This document shows, in pieces, positions 57,009 to 64,000 of a DNA stretch of 64,000 bases. The translations under genes and the position numbers were made by a program. Origin of the DNA: Rubrivivax sp. (GTDB lineage: Bacteria > Pseudomonadota > Gammaproteobacteria > Burkholderiales > Burkholderiaceae_C); NCBI GenBank assembly GCA_004210455.1, contig SEFA01000009.1, positions 1 to 64,000 on the forward strand, read 5' to 3'. Each line of letters starts with the position of its first letter. The first letter of the stretch is position 1. The notes below the pieces were generated by a model. The model did no database searches, was not told where the DNA came from, and was given only the letters and a program-made list of their open reading frames with translations.

Positions 57009-59423
57009 TCACAGCCCGGCCAGGATGGTGTTCGCTTGCGCATCGTTGAGGTCGGGCGGCTGCCAGTCGCGGAGCCAGTCCGTGAATTGCTCCGCCGGCA
57101 TCGGCCGTGACAGGAAGTAGCCCTGGCCCTGGTCGCAGCCCAGCGTCTGCAGCAGCGTCCATTGCTTGGCCGTTTCCAGTCCTTCGGCAACCACCGTCAG
57201 CCCCAGGTTGTGCGCCAGCTCGATCGTCGAGCGGACGATCTTCGCGTCGTCGATGTCGCGCTCCATGTTCATCACGAAGCTGCGATCGATCTTCAGTTCA
57301 TCCACCGACAGTTGCTTCAGATACGCCAGCGACGAGTACCCGGTGCCGAAGTCATCGATCGACAGCTTGAACCCGAGCGCGTGCAGCTGCTCCAGCGTCT
57401 GCAGCGCGCGTTGCGGGTCGTCCATGATCGCGGACTCGGTGATCTCCAGGCACAGCGCCGGCGGCGGCACGCCTGCCACCAGGTCTGCCACCTTGATCGG
57501 CAGGTCCTGGTCCATCAGATCGCGCGTCGACAGGTTCACGCTGATGGGCAGCGCCAGGCCTTCCCGCTGCAAGCCCATCCAGGCCTGCGCCGACGCATGC
57601 AGCACCCACGCGGTGATCTGGCGGATGAACCCCGTCTGCTCCGCGAAGGGAATGAACTCCATCGGCGGCACCAGTCCGCGCGTCGGATGCTGCCAGCGCA
57701 CCAGCGCCTCCGCGCCGGAGATCTTCTGACCGTGCAGGTCCACCTTCGGCTGCAGGAACAGTCTCAGCTCGCCGGCGTCGATCGCGTGCCGCAATTCACT
57801 CAGCAGCGACAGCGATTCCTGGCTTGCCGCGTCCATGCTGGGCGCGTAGACCTCGCAGCCGCTCTGGCCGCGCTTGGCGGCGTGCATCGCAAGTTCCGCG
57901 CGCGCCAGCAGCAGCATCGGATCACGCCCATGCTGCGGATACAGCGCCACGCCCATTCCTGCCGACAGGTCCACCGTCTGGTCGTCGATGCTCAGCGCCC
58001 GCTCGAAGTCGCGCTGGATGCGTTTGCAGATCGATTCGGCCAGCGTCGCGCCGGCGCCTTCGATCATCAGCAGGAACTCGTCCCCGCCCACCCGCGCGAT
58101 CAGGCCCGCCTCGCTCTTCAGCAGGTGCTGCAGCCGGTCGGCCACCGCACGCAGCAGGCGATCGCCGAACGGACGTCCCAGCACGTCGTTGACATGCTTG
58201 AAGCGGTCCAGGTTCAGCATCAGCAGCGAGAAGCGCGCGTCGCTCTCCGTCATCCGTTTCGCCAGGGCCTGATGGAACTGCTCCCGGTTCGGCAGGTCCG
58301 TCAACGGATCCCAGAACGCGAGCCGGTTCACCTCTTCCTCGCGCGCGCGGATGCCCTGGCGCATCGCCTCGAAGGCTTCGGCCAGATCGCCGATCTCGTC
58401 GCGCGAGGGGCGCTGGACGGGTTGGGCATAGTCGCCCTGGCCGAGCCGGTGCGCCGCGCCGGCCAGGGCCTTCACCGGGCCGCTGATGCGTCGCGCGGTC
58501 AGCACGGCGCCGACGGCGAACAGCAGCACGCCGACGCCGCTCAGTCCCAGCAGCATCCATTGCAGCCGCCGGTAGGGGGCCAGTGCCTCGTCCACCGAGC
58601 GCAAGAGCAGCACGGCCACCGACTTGTCGATATCGCCGCCGTGCGCGAGCGGCTGCAGGCGGGCCTGGAAGAGTTCGTCGTCCAGCGGGATGTGGAAGGT
58701 CCGCACCTCGCGATCGGACGCGCCCAGCGTCGGCAGCGTCTGCACCGCGCGCGCCGTCGCCGCCGGGTCGAGCACCGAGGCCAGGACCTGCCACTGCCCC
58801 GTCTCGGACTGCGCCAGCAGCACACCCTGGATGCGCACGATGCGCTTGAGCTCCTGCAACTGGTCGCTCTTCATCTCGAAGCCGGTGAAGATCCAGCCGC
58901 CCAGGCCCGCCGCGCGCATCCGCGCGACCACGACCTGGTAGGCCTTGCCGTCCAGCAGCAGCAACTGGCTCTGCGTGCGGCCCTGCTGCTCGCGCGTGAC
59001 GCCGCGGAGCAGCGGCGTCACCTTCGCCGCGATGGCATCGGTCGCCGTGACCAGCTTGAAGGCGTCGTCCGCGTAGCCGATGAACGCGGCGTCGCCGCGT
59101 TCGCTCAGATTGGTGAAGACGTCCTGCAGCATCGCGCGCAGTTCTTCCCCCTGGATGCCGGCCGCCACCAGCTGGCGCAAGCCGTAGTCCGACTGCAGCA
59201 GATCGGCCACCAGGCCGCGCTGCTGGTTGTCCTCGTCGATGAGCTGGACCAGGATGCGCTCGCCGGCCTCGAGTTCCTCGGTCACCTGGGCGCGGGCGTT
59301 GCGATCGATGCCCTGGTCGATCAGCGCGAGGTTGAGCAGCTGAACCACCAGCAGCAGCGCCAGGAACAACGCGACGATGCGCCCTTCCAGCCGCCGCAGG
59401 TTGAGGAAGTCCGGCCAGCGCAT
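57009..59423 (-). CDS. GGDEF-EAL membrane protein (cyclic-di-GMP turnover)
   Basis: 804-residue inner-membrane protein. Helix one at about residues 14-34 (RIVALFLALLLVVQLLNLAL), a periplasmic double-Cache-size domain of about 250 residues (DQGIDRNARAQ to LLLRSVDEALAPYRRL), helix two (MLLGLSGVGVLLFAVGAVL), a HAMP, then GGDEF (about 370-535, intact ARVGGDEFLLM) and EAL (about 550-795; intact GAEALVRW, ESAIMDDP, SIDDFGTGYSSLAYL, KIDRSFV and EGLET). Both active sites look complete, so it could make or break c-di-GMP. The gene follows the cupredoxin-like protein gene by 7 bp and is probably co-transcribed. Confidence 0.9.
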   Translation of the reverse strand: MRWPDFLNLRRLEGRIVALFLALLLVVQLLNLALIDQGIDRNARAQVTEELEAGERILVQLIDEDNQQRGLVADLLQSDYGLRQLVAAGIQGEELRAMLQDVFTNLSERGDAAFIGYADDAFKLVTATDAIAAKVTPLLRGVTREQQGRTQSQLLLLDGKAYQVVVARMRAAGLGGWIFTGFEMKSDQLQELKRIVRIQGVLLAQSETGQWQVLASVLDPAATARAVQTLPTLGASDREVRTFHIPLDDELFQARLQPLAHGGDIDKSVAVLLLRSVDEALAPYRRLQWMLLGLSGVGVLLFAVGAVLTARRISGPVKALAGAAHRLGQGDYAQPVQRPSRDEIGDLAEAFEAMRQGIRAREEEVNRLAFWDPLTDLPNREQFHQALAKRMTESDARFSLLMLNLDRFKHVNDVLGRPFGDRLLRAVADRLQHLLKSEAGLIARVGGDEFLLMIEGAGATLAESICKRIQRDFERALSIDDQTVDLSAGMGVALYPQHGRDPMLLLARAELAMHAAKRGQSGCEVYAPSMDAASQESLSLLSELRHAIDAGELRLFLQPKVDLHGQKISGAEALVRWQHPTRGLVPPMEFIPFAEQTGFIRQITAWVLHASAQAWMGLQREGLALPISVNLSTRDLMDQDLPIKVADLVAGVPPPALCLEITESAIMDDPQRALQTLEQLHALGFKLSIDDFGTGYSSLAYLKQLSVDELKIDRSFVMNMERDIDDAKIVRSTIELAHNLGLTVVAEGLETAKQWTLLQTLGCDQGQGYFLSRPMPAEQFTDWLRDWQPPDLNDAQANTILAGL

Positions 59424-59430
59424 CGCGGCG

Positions 59431-60057
59431 TCAGTCCTTCAGGTCGACCTTCAGCACAGACGCCGCTCCGGCGCCCACCGTCAGCGGCTGCGCGGTCGGC
59501 GCGGCGTTGCCCAGTCGCGTCGCCCACAGGCGCAGGCGGTGATCGCCGGGTGGCAGGTTCAGCTTGACCTCGCCCTTGGCATCGGTGACGCCGAAGACGG
59601 GCGTGTCGACGACCACGATGTGGGCGCTCATCCGGTCATGGATGTTGCAGCCCAACTGTGCCACGCCCGGCTTGTCGAAGACCACCGGCTCCGACGGCGT
59701 GCCCGAATAGAGCTTGAGCTCGAACTTCTTCGTCGGCGAGAACGAATAGACGTGGTGCCGGACGGTGTCGAAGTTGGGGAAGTTCACCGCCGTGCCGGTC
59801 TGCACCACCAGCAGCTGTGGCTGGAACTGACGCTCGCGCTGGGCCATCTGCGCCGTGACGCCGGCCACCGGCCTGGCCGGCTGGCCCTTCAGCTCGACGG
59901 CGACGGCCGCGTTCGGCACCGGCGTGCCGCCGGCGTCACGGACCTGGATCGTCCAGTCAGCGGCCAGGGCGGCGCTGCCGGCCGTGATGCTCGACAGCGC
60001 CATGGCCCAGGTCGCGGCGGCCATCAGCAGGGGAGCGGGACGGAAGGGGCTCATCAT
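59431..60057 (-). CDS. Periplasmic cupredoxin-like protein (methylamine-utilisation-like)
   Basis: Exported protein of 208 residues; signal peptide MAAATWAMALSSITAGSAAL cut before ADWTIQV. A cupredoxin-like fold with type-1 copper ligands in order: His in TVRHHVYSFSP, Cys, His and Met in LGCNIHDRMSAH. The N-terminal strand (DAGGTPVPNAAVAVELKG) and C-terminal part (TDAKGEVKLNLPPGDHRLRL) resemble carboxypeptidase-regulatory-like beta sandwiches. It is co-encoded with a GGDEF-EAL protein whose sensor is periplasmic, so it may be a redox/copper input for that protein. The start may be either of two adjacent ATGs (60057 or 60054). Confidence 0.75.
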   Translation of the reverse strand: MMSPFRPAPLLMAAATWAMALSSITAGSAALAADWTIQVRDAGGTPVPNAAVAVELKGQPARPVAGVTAQMAQRERQFQPQLLVVQTGTAVNFPNFDTVRHHVYSFSPTKKFELKLYSGTPSEPVVFDKPGVAQLGCNIHDRMSAHIVVVDTPVFGVTDAKGEVKLNLPPGDHRLRLWATRLGNAAPTAQPLTVGAGAASVLKVDLKD

Positions 60058-60080
60058 CGACGCCAGATGCACGACAAGCG

Positions 60081-61148
60081 TCAACCATAGCGGGTTTTCT
60101 GGGCTGGCGGGCGCAGGGCTTGCTCCAGGAGGAGGGCCAATCGGCTCAGCGCTTCCCAGGGGTCCGTGGGCCATTCCGGATGGCGCAAGCCCTTGACGAT
60201 GCCGTCGCAGATGTGCGCGGCGACGACGAGGCGCGTCAGCGCGGCGCCGTGCAACTGCGGCACGATGCGTTCGAAGAGGCGCTCCTTCGGTCCCCAGATG
60301 CGGGACTCCCGCAGGGCCATCGGCAGCGGCTTGCCGGCGGCCACCGCGTCATGGACGCGTTTCAGGCCGCGGATGTCCTCGGCCATCGTCCAGTGCACCA
60401 GCACCGCGGCCTCGCCCTCGGCCTTCAGGCCGTCGAGCATGCGCAGCACGCGGCCGACCTTGCCGCTCAGCAAGGCTTCGCTGAGCTTGAAGACGTCGAA
60501 TCGGGCCACGTCCAGCACGGCCGCTTCGATGTGCTGCAGGCTGAGCTCGCCCTTCGGATGCAACAACGCGAGTTTCTGCAGTTCCTGATGCGCGGCCAGC
60601 AGGTTGCCCTCGACGCGATCCGCGAAGAACTCCAGCGCCCGCTGGCCGTCGGGACCTGCCGTCACCGGCTGCCCCTGCTGCTGCAGGCGCCGGGCGATCC
60701 AGGCGGGCAGTTCGCGACGTTCGACCGGGTCGACCTTCACCGACACGCCGGCGCTGTCCAGCGCCGTGAACCAGGCGCTGCTCAGCTGGGTCTTGTCCAG
60801 GCGGGGCAGGGTCACCAGCGTCAGCACGTCGGGCGGCAGGCCGTCGACATAACGCTGCAAGGCGTCCGAACCGTCCTTGCCGGGCTTGCCGCCGGGGATG
60901 CGGATCTCGATCAGCTGCTTGTCGGCGAACAGGCTCATGGCCTGCGACGCCGCGATCACCGACGCCCAGTCGAAATGCGCGCCGCTGACGATGAAGACCT
61001 GCCGTTCGTTGTAGCCCTGCGTGCGCGCCTCGGCGCGCAGCGTGTCGGCGGCCTCCTGCGCGAGCAGGGGTTCGTCGCCGTGCACGACGTACACCGGCTT
61101 GAGCCCCTTCGCCAGGTGGCCGGCGAGTGCGTCGCCCTTGATCTGCAT
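60081..61148 (-). CDS. holA: DNA polymerase III delta subunit
   Basis: Clamp-loader subunit that opens the beta clamp. 355 residues (E. coli 343). N-terminus MQIKGDALAGHLAKGLKPVY with the degenerate ATPase segment VVHGDEPLLAQEAADTLR, the ASQAMSLFADKQLIEIRIP segment that holds the beta-contacting hydrophobic residues, and the DGNLLAA-type region (VEGNLLAAHQELQKLALL). Third gene of leuS-lptE-holA, 25 bp after lptE. Confidence 0.93.
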   Translation of the reverse strand: MQIKGDALAGHLAKGLKPVYVVHGDEPLLAQEAADTLRAEARTQGYNERQVFIVSGAHFDWASVIAASQAMSLFADKQLIEIRIPGGKPGKDGSDALQRYVDGLPPDVLTLVTLPRLDKTQLSSAWFTALDSAGVSVKVDPVERRELPAWIARRLQQQGQPVTAGPDGQRALEFFADRVEGNLLAAHQELQKLALLHPKGELSLQHIEAAVLDVARFDVFKLSEALLSGKVGRVLRMLDGLKAEGEAAVLVHWTMAEDIRGLKRVHDAVAAGKPLPMALRESRIWGPKERLFERIVPQLHGAALTRLVVAAHICDGIVKGLRHPEWPTDPWEALSRLALLLEQALRPPAQKTRYG

Positions 61149-61173
61149 GCGCGGTCCGTCCGGGGTCAGTGGG

Positions 61174-61701
61174 TCAGTTGGTCAGGTGCACTGCCGCCAG
61201 CCGGCGCATCAGCAGGCCGACGGCCTCCACCTGCATGGCCTTCTGCAGCGCCAGTTCTTCCTGCTCCTTGGCCAGCGCCGCGCTTTCGCTGTAGTTCATG
61301 TCGCGCGTGAGTCGCAGCTCGGTGCGCGGCAGCAGGATGTCGCCGCCCGGGGAGCGGAGCGAGTAATCCAGCGAGAGTCGCAGTTGCCATTCCGTGATCT
61401 GACCCGCGGCGGTCGTCGCCACCGAGGTCTTGTCGCGGATCTCGCGTTCGGCGTCGATGATGACGTCGGCGCGGTTGGGATCCTCGACGAGGCGCACGGT
61501 GCTGCGCTGCACCTGACGGCGCAGTTCCTGCGCCAGCGGCGAATGGGGGATGAAGCCGGTCAGCGCCAGCGTCTTGAAGTGATAGACCGGTTCCTTGCGC
61601 AGCTCGAAGCCGCAAGCCGACAGCAGGCCGGCGGCGCCGACAGAGCCCAGTGCGCCCAGTGCGCCCCGGGAAGCGAACGACAGCAGATCACGTCGCTTCA
61701 T
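61174..61701 (-). CDS. lptE: LPS-assembly lipoprotein LptE
   Basis: Outer-membrane lipoprotein that plugs the LptD barrel (lptD is at 43463). 175 residues. The signal has MKRRDLLSFASRGALG and a lipobox LLSAC with Cys30, followed by GFELRKEP, the typical LptE mature start. The twin arginine with RRDLLSF resembles a Tat motif, unusual for an LptE. Core strands include NRADVIIDAEREIRDK. The ATG lies two bases after the leuS stop. Confidence 0.9.
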   Translation of the reverse strand: MKRRDLLSFASRGALGALGSVGAAGLLSACGFELRKEPVYHFKTLALTGFIPHSPLAQELRRQVQRSTVRLVEDPNRADVIIDAEREIRDKTSVATTAAGQITEWQLRLSLDYSLRSPGGDILLPRTELRLTRDMNYSESAALAKEQEELALQKAMQVEAVGLLMRRLAAVHLTN

Positions 61702-61703
61702 GC

Positions 61704-64000
61704 TCAGACCACCACGTTGACGAGACGACCCGGCACGATGACGACCTTCTTCGGCGCCTTGCCTTCCGCGAACTTCTCGAAGTCCGGGCTGGCCAGCGCG
61801 ATCGCCTCGATCGCCGCCTTGTCCGCCGAGGCCGCGACCTTGATCGCACCGCGCAGCTTGCCGTTGACCTGCAGCATCAGCTCGATCTGGTCCTGCACGA
61901 GCGCCGATTCGTCGACCTGCGGCCAGGCCGCGTCCAGCAGCTCGCCCAGTTCGGCGGCGAAGCCGAGTTCCGTCCACAGCGCATGCGCGATGTGCGGGCA
62001 GGCCGGATAGATCACGCGCAGCAGCACCGAGAAGCCTTCGCGGACCGCGGCCGACTGACCGTCGGCCTTGAAGCCTTCCAGCGCGTTCAGCAGCTTCATC
62101 GCGCCAGAAACCACCGTGTTGTACTGCATGCGCTCGTAGTCGTACGAGACCTGCTTCAGCACCAGGTGGACCTCACGGCGCAGCGCCTTGCCGTCGTCGC
62201 TCAGCGCGGCGAAGTCGGCGCCGCCCGTCTTGATGGCGTCGGCATGCCGGGTGCCGAAGCCCCACACGCGCTTCAGGAAGCGGTGCGCGCCTTCGACACC
62301 GGCGTCGTTCCACTCCAGCGTCTGCTCCGGCGGCGACGCGAACATCACGAACAGGCGCGCGGTGTCGGCGCCGTACTGGTCGATCAGGGCCTGCGGGTCG
62401 ACGCCGTTGTTCTTCGACTTCGACATCGTCGTCATCTCGTATTCGAGCGGCAGGCCGTCGGCCTTCAGCGTGCCGCCCGTGGGCTGCCCGTGCTCGTTGC
62501 GGATGACGTCGACCTCGTGTTCCCAGTAGTAGTTCTTGCCGGCGTCTTCCGGCTTGCGCGAGAACGCCCCCTTCAACACCATGCCCTGCGTCAGCAGGTT
62601 GGTGAAGGGTTCGCTGAAGCTGATCAGCTTCAGGTCGCGCATGACCTTGGTCCAGAAACGCGCGTACAGCAGATGCAGGATCGCGTGCTCGATGCCGCCG
62701 ATGTACTGGTCCATCGGCATCCAGTAGTCGGTGCCGCCGGCGACCATCTTCTCGGGATTGGTCGCGTCGCAATAACGCATGAAGTACCACGAGCTGTCCA
62801 CGAAGGTGTCCATCGTGTCCGTCTCGCGTTTGGCCGCGGCGCCGCACTTCGGGCAGCTGCAGTCCAGGAAGTCCGAGCGCTTGTTCAGCGGGTTGCCGCT
62901 GCCGTCCGGAATGCAGTCCTCGGGCAGCACGACGGGCAGGTCCTGCTCGGGCACCGGCACCGCGCCGCAGGTCGCGCAATGGATGATGGGGATCGGCGTA
63001 CCCCAGTAGCGCTGACGGCTGACGCCCCAGTCGCGCAGTCGCCAGGTCGTCTTCTTCTCGCCCAGGCCCTTGCCGCCGACCAGCTCGGCCACCTTGTCCA
63101 CCGCCTGCTTGTGCGTCAGGCCGTCCAGCACGCCCGAGTTGATGCACAGGCCGCGCTGCTTGTCGCCGTACCACTCGGCCCAGGCGTCGGTCGAGTAGGC
63201 CTCGTCGCCCACCGCCACGACCTGCTTGATCGCGATGCCGTACTTCTTCGCGAAGGCGAAGTCGCGCTCGTCATGCGCCGGCACGCCCATCACGGCGCCG
63301 TCGCCGTAGCTCATCAGCACGTAGTTGCCGACCCAGACCTCGACCTGCTCGCCGGTCAGCGGGTGCGTGACGAAGAGGCCGGTCGCCAGGCCCTTCTTGT
63401 CCTGCGTGGCCAGCTCGGCCTCGGTGGTGCCGCCCTGCTGGCATTCCTCGATGAACGCGGCCAGCGCGGGGTTGGTCTTCGCGGCGTGCGCGGCCAGCGG
63501 GTGCTCCGGCGCGACGGCGCAGAAGGTCACGCCCATGATGGTGTCGGCGCGCGTCGTGAAGACGTAGAGCAGGCCGCCTTGGATGGGCTGTCCGTCCTCG
63601 CCCGCGATCGCGTGCGGGAAGGCAAAGCGCACGCCTTCGCTCTTGCCGATCCAGTTCTCCTGCATCAGGCGCACGCGCTCGGGCCAGCCCGACAGGTAGT
63701 TCTTGTCCGACGGATCGGCCACCGCGGCCAGCAGCTCTTCGGCGTAGTCGGTGATCTTCAGGTAGTAGCCGGGGATCTCGCGCTTCTCGATCGTCGCGCC
63801 CGAGCGCCAGCCCTTGCCGTCGATGACCTGCTCGTTGGCCAGCACCGTCTGGTCGATCGGGTCCCAGTTCACGACCTGCGTGCGGCGTTCAGCGATGCCG
63901 GCTTCCAGCATCTTCAGGAACAGCCACTGGTTCCAGCGGTAGTAGTCGGGCTTGCAGGTGGCGATCTCGCGCGACCAGTCGATCGCCAGACCCATCGCCT
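61704..64000 (-). CDS. leuS: Leucyl-tRNA synthetase, 5' end outside window
   Basis: Class I synthetase that charges tRNA-Leu and edits mischarged products. The frame is open to the window edge, so the first 100 or so residues with the HIGH motif are missing; 764 residues are visible of about 860. Present: [20 protein letters not shown], the editing domain ([30 protein letters not shown]), the zinc-finger-like CPKCGAAA region, [12 protein letters not shown] (KMSKS loop) and the C-terminal [12 protein letters not shown] domain. First gene of the leuS-lptE-holA operon in this orientation. Confidence 0.97.
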   Translation of the reverse strand, partial: AMGLAIDWSREIATCKPDYYRWNQWLFLKMLEAGIAERRTQVVNWDPIDQTVLANEQVIDGKGWRSGATIEKREIPGYYLKITDYAEELLAAVADPSDKNYLSGWPERVRLMQENWIGKSEGVRFAFPHAIAGEDGQPIQGGLLYVFTTRADTIMGVTFCAVAPEHPLAAHAAKTNPALAAFIEECQQGGTTEAELATQDKKGLATGLFVTHPLTGEQVEVWVGNYVLMSYGDGAVMGVPAHDERDFAFAKKYGIAIKQVVAVGDEAYSTDAWAEWYGDKQRGLCINSGVLDGLTHKQAVDKVAELVGGKGLGEKKTTWRLRDWGVSRQRYWGTPIPIIHCATCGAVPVPEQDLPVVLPEDCIPDGSGNPLNKRSDFLDCSCPKCGAAAKRETDTMDTFVDSSWYFMRYCDATNPEKMVAGGTDYWMPMDQYIGGIEHAILHLLYARFWTKVMRDLKLISFSEPFTNLLTQGMVLKGAFSRKPEDAGKNYYWEHEVDVIRNEHGQPTGGTLKADGLPLEYEMTTMSKSKNNGVDPQALIDQYGADTARLFVMFASPPEQTLEWNDAGVEGAHRFLKRVWGFGTRHADAIKTGGADFAALSDDGKALRREVHLVLKQVSYDYERMQYNTVVSGAMKLLNALEGFKADGQSAAVREGFSVLLRVIYPACPHIAHALWTELGFAAELGELLDAAWPQVDESALVQDQIELMLQVNGKLRGAIKVAASADKAAIEAIALASPDFEKFAEGKAPKKVVIVPGRLVNVVV

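Overview
The window is one contiguous piece of a high-GC (around 70 percent by eye) betaproteobacterial chromosome. Gene content and order (leuS-lptE-holA, thiL-pgpA-pncC, lptD-surA-rsmA with amgK divergent, metX-metW, a MaeB malic enzyme, many two-component systems) point to Burkholderiales, most likely the Roseateles/Mitsuaria/Pelomonas/Leptothrix neighbourhood. The genus is an inference; there is no rRNA. Both ends cut through genes: an M14 carboxypeptidase on the left and leuS on the right. I see no tRNA, rRNA, insertion sequence, integrase or CRISPR array.

Layout. 1-10 kb: M14 peptidase (partial), YpfH-type esterase, thioredoxin, a histidine kinase/response regulator pair, an SPFH (prohibitin-like) protein coupled to a secreted SH3 protein, and a small A/T-richer module with a HEPN-like protein. 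10-18 kb: a four-PAS hybrid kinase, pyrF, a GNAT acetyltransferase, an RstA/RstB-like two-component system and a small outer-membrane barrel. 18-24 kb: a double-glycine bacteriocin-like peptide with a coupled membrane protein (candidate immunity), bracketed by two hairpins sharing the same 10-bp stem; purB; and a 970-residue lipoprotein that fuses a NodB polysaccharide deacetylase, a caspase-like (C14) domain and TPRs. 24-32 kb: GNAT, an adhesin-like protein with 27 X-P-V/I tripeptides, two glutathione transferases, a DUF898/M48 pair and sppA. 32-38 kb: a SAM-II riboswitch with a terminator ahead of metX-metW, then a two-gene operon of a P-loop ATPase and a TPR protein that is a good candidate for an uncharacterised conflict (defence) system. 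38-49 kb: AstE-like deacylase, monoacylglycerol lipase-like hydrolase, M20 dipeptidase, LysR regulator, amgK, and the outer-membrane biogenesis set lptD-surA-rsmA, followed by an orphan barstar and a gene remnant. 49-64 kb: maeB with a divergent DctS/DctR-like system, thiL-pgpA-pncC, a ParD antitoxin whose ParE toxin is internally deleted, a GGDEF-EAL protein paired with a cupredoxin-like protein, and holA-lptE-leuS.

How they fit together. Housekeeping blocks (outer-membrane assembly, leucyl-tRNA charging, thiamine and phospholipid steps, methionine and purine/pyrimidine synthesis) alternate with small accessory modules (bacteriocin, HEPN, ATPase-TPR, ParDE remnant, barstar) that tend to be A/T-richer and lie at gene-cluster boundaries. 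Overlapping ATGA or GTGA junctions mark most operon pairs. Several promoters place a -10 element only 7-11 nt before the start codon, suggesting leaderless or nearly leaderless messages. Tandem repeats with a 9-bp period recur at several places.
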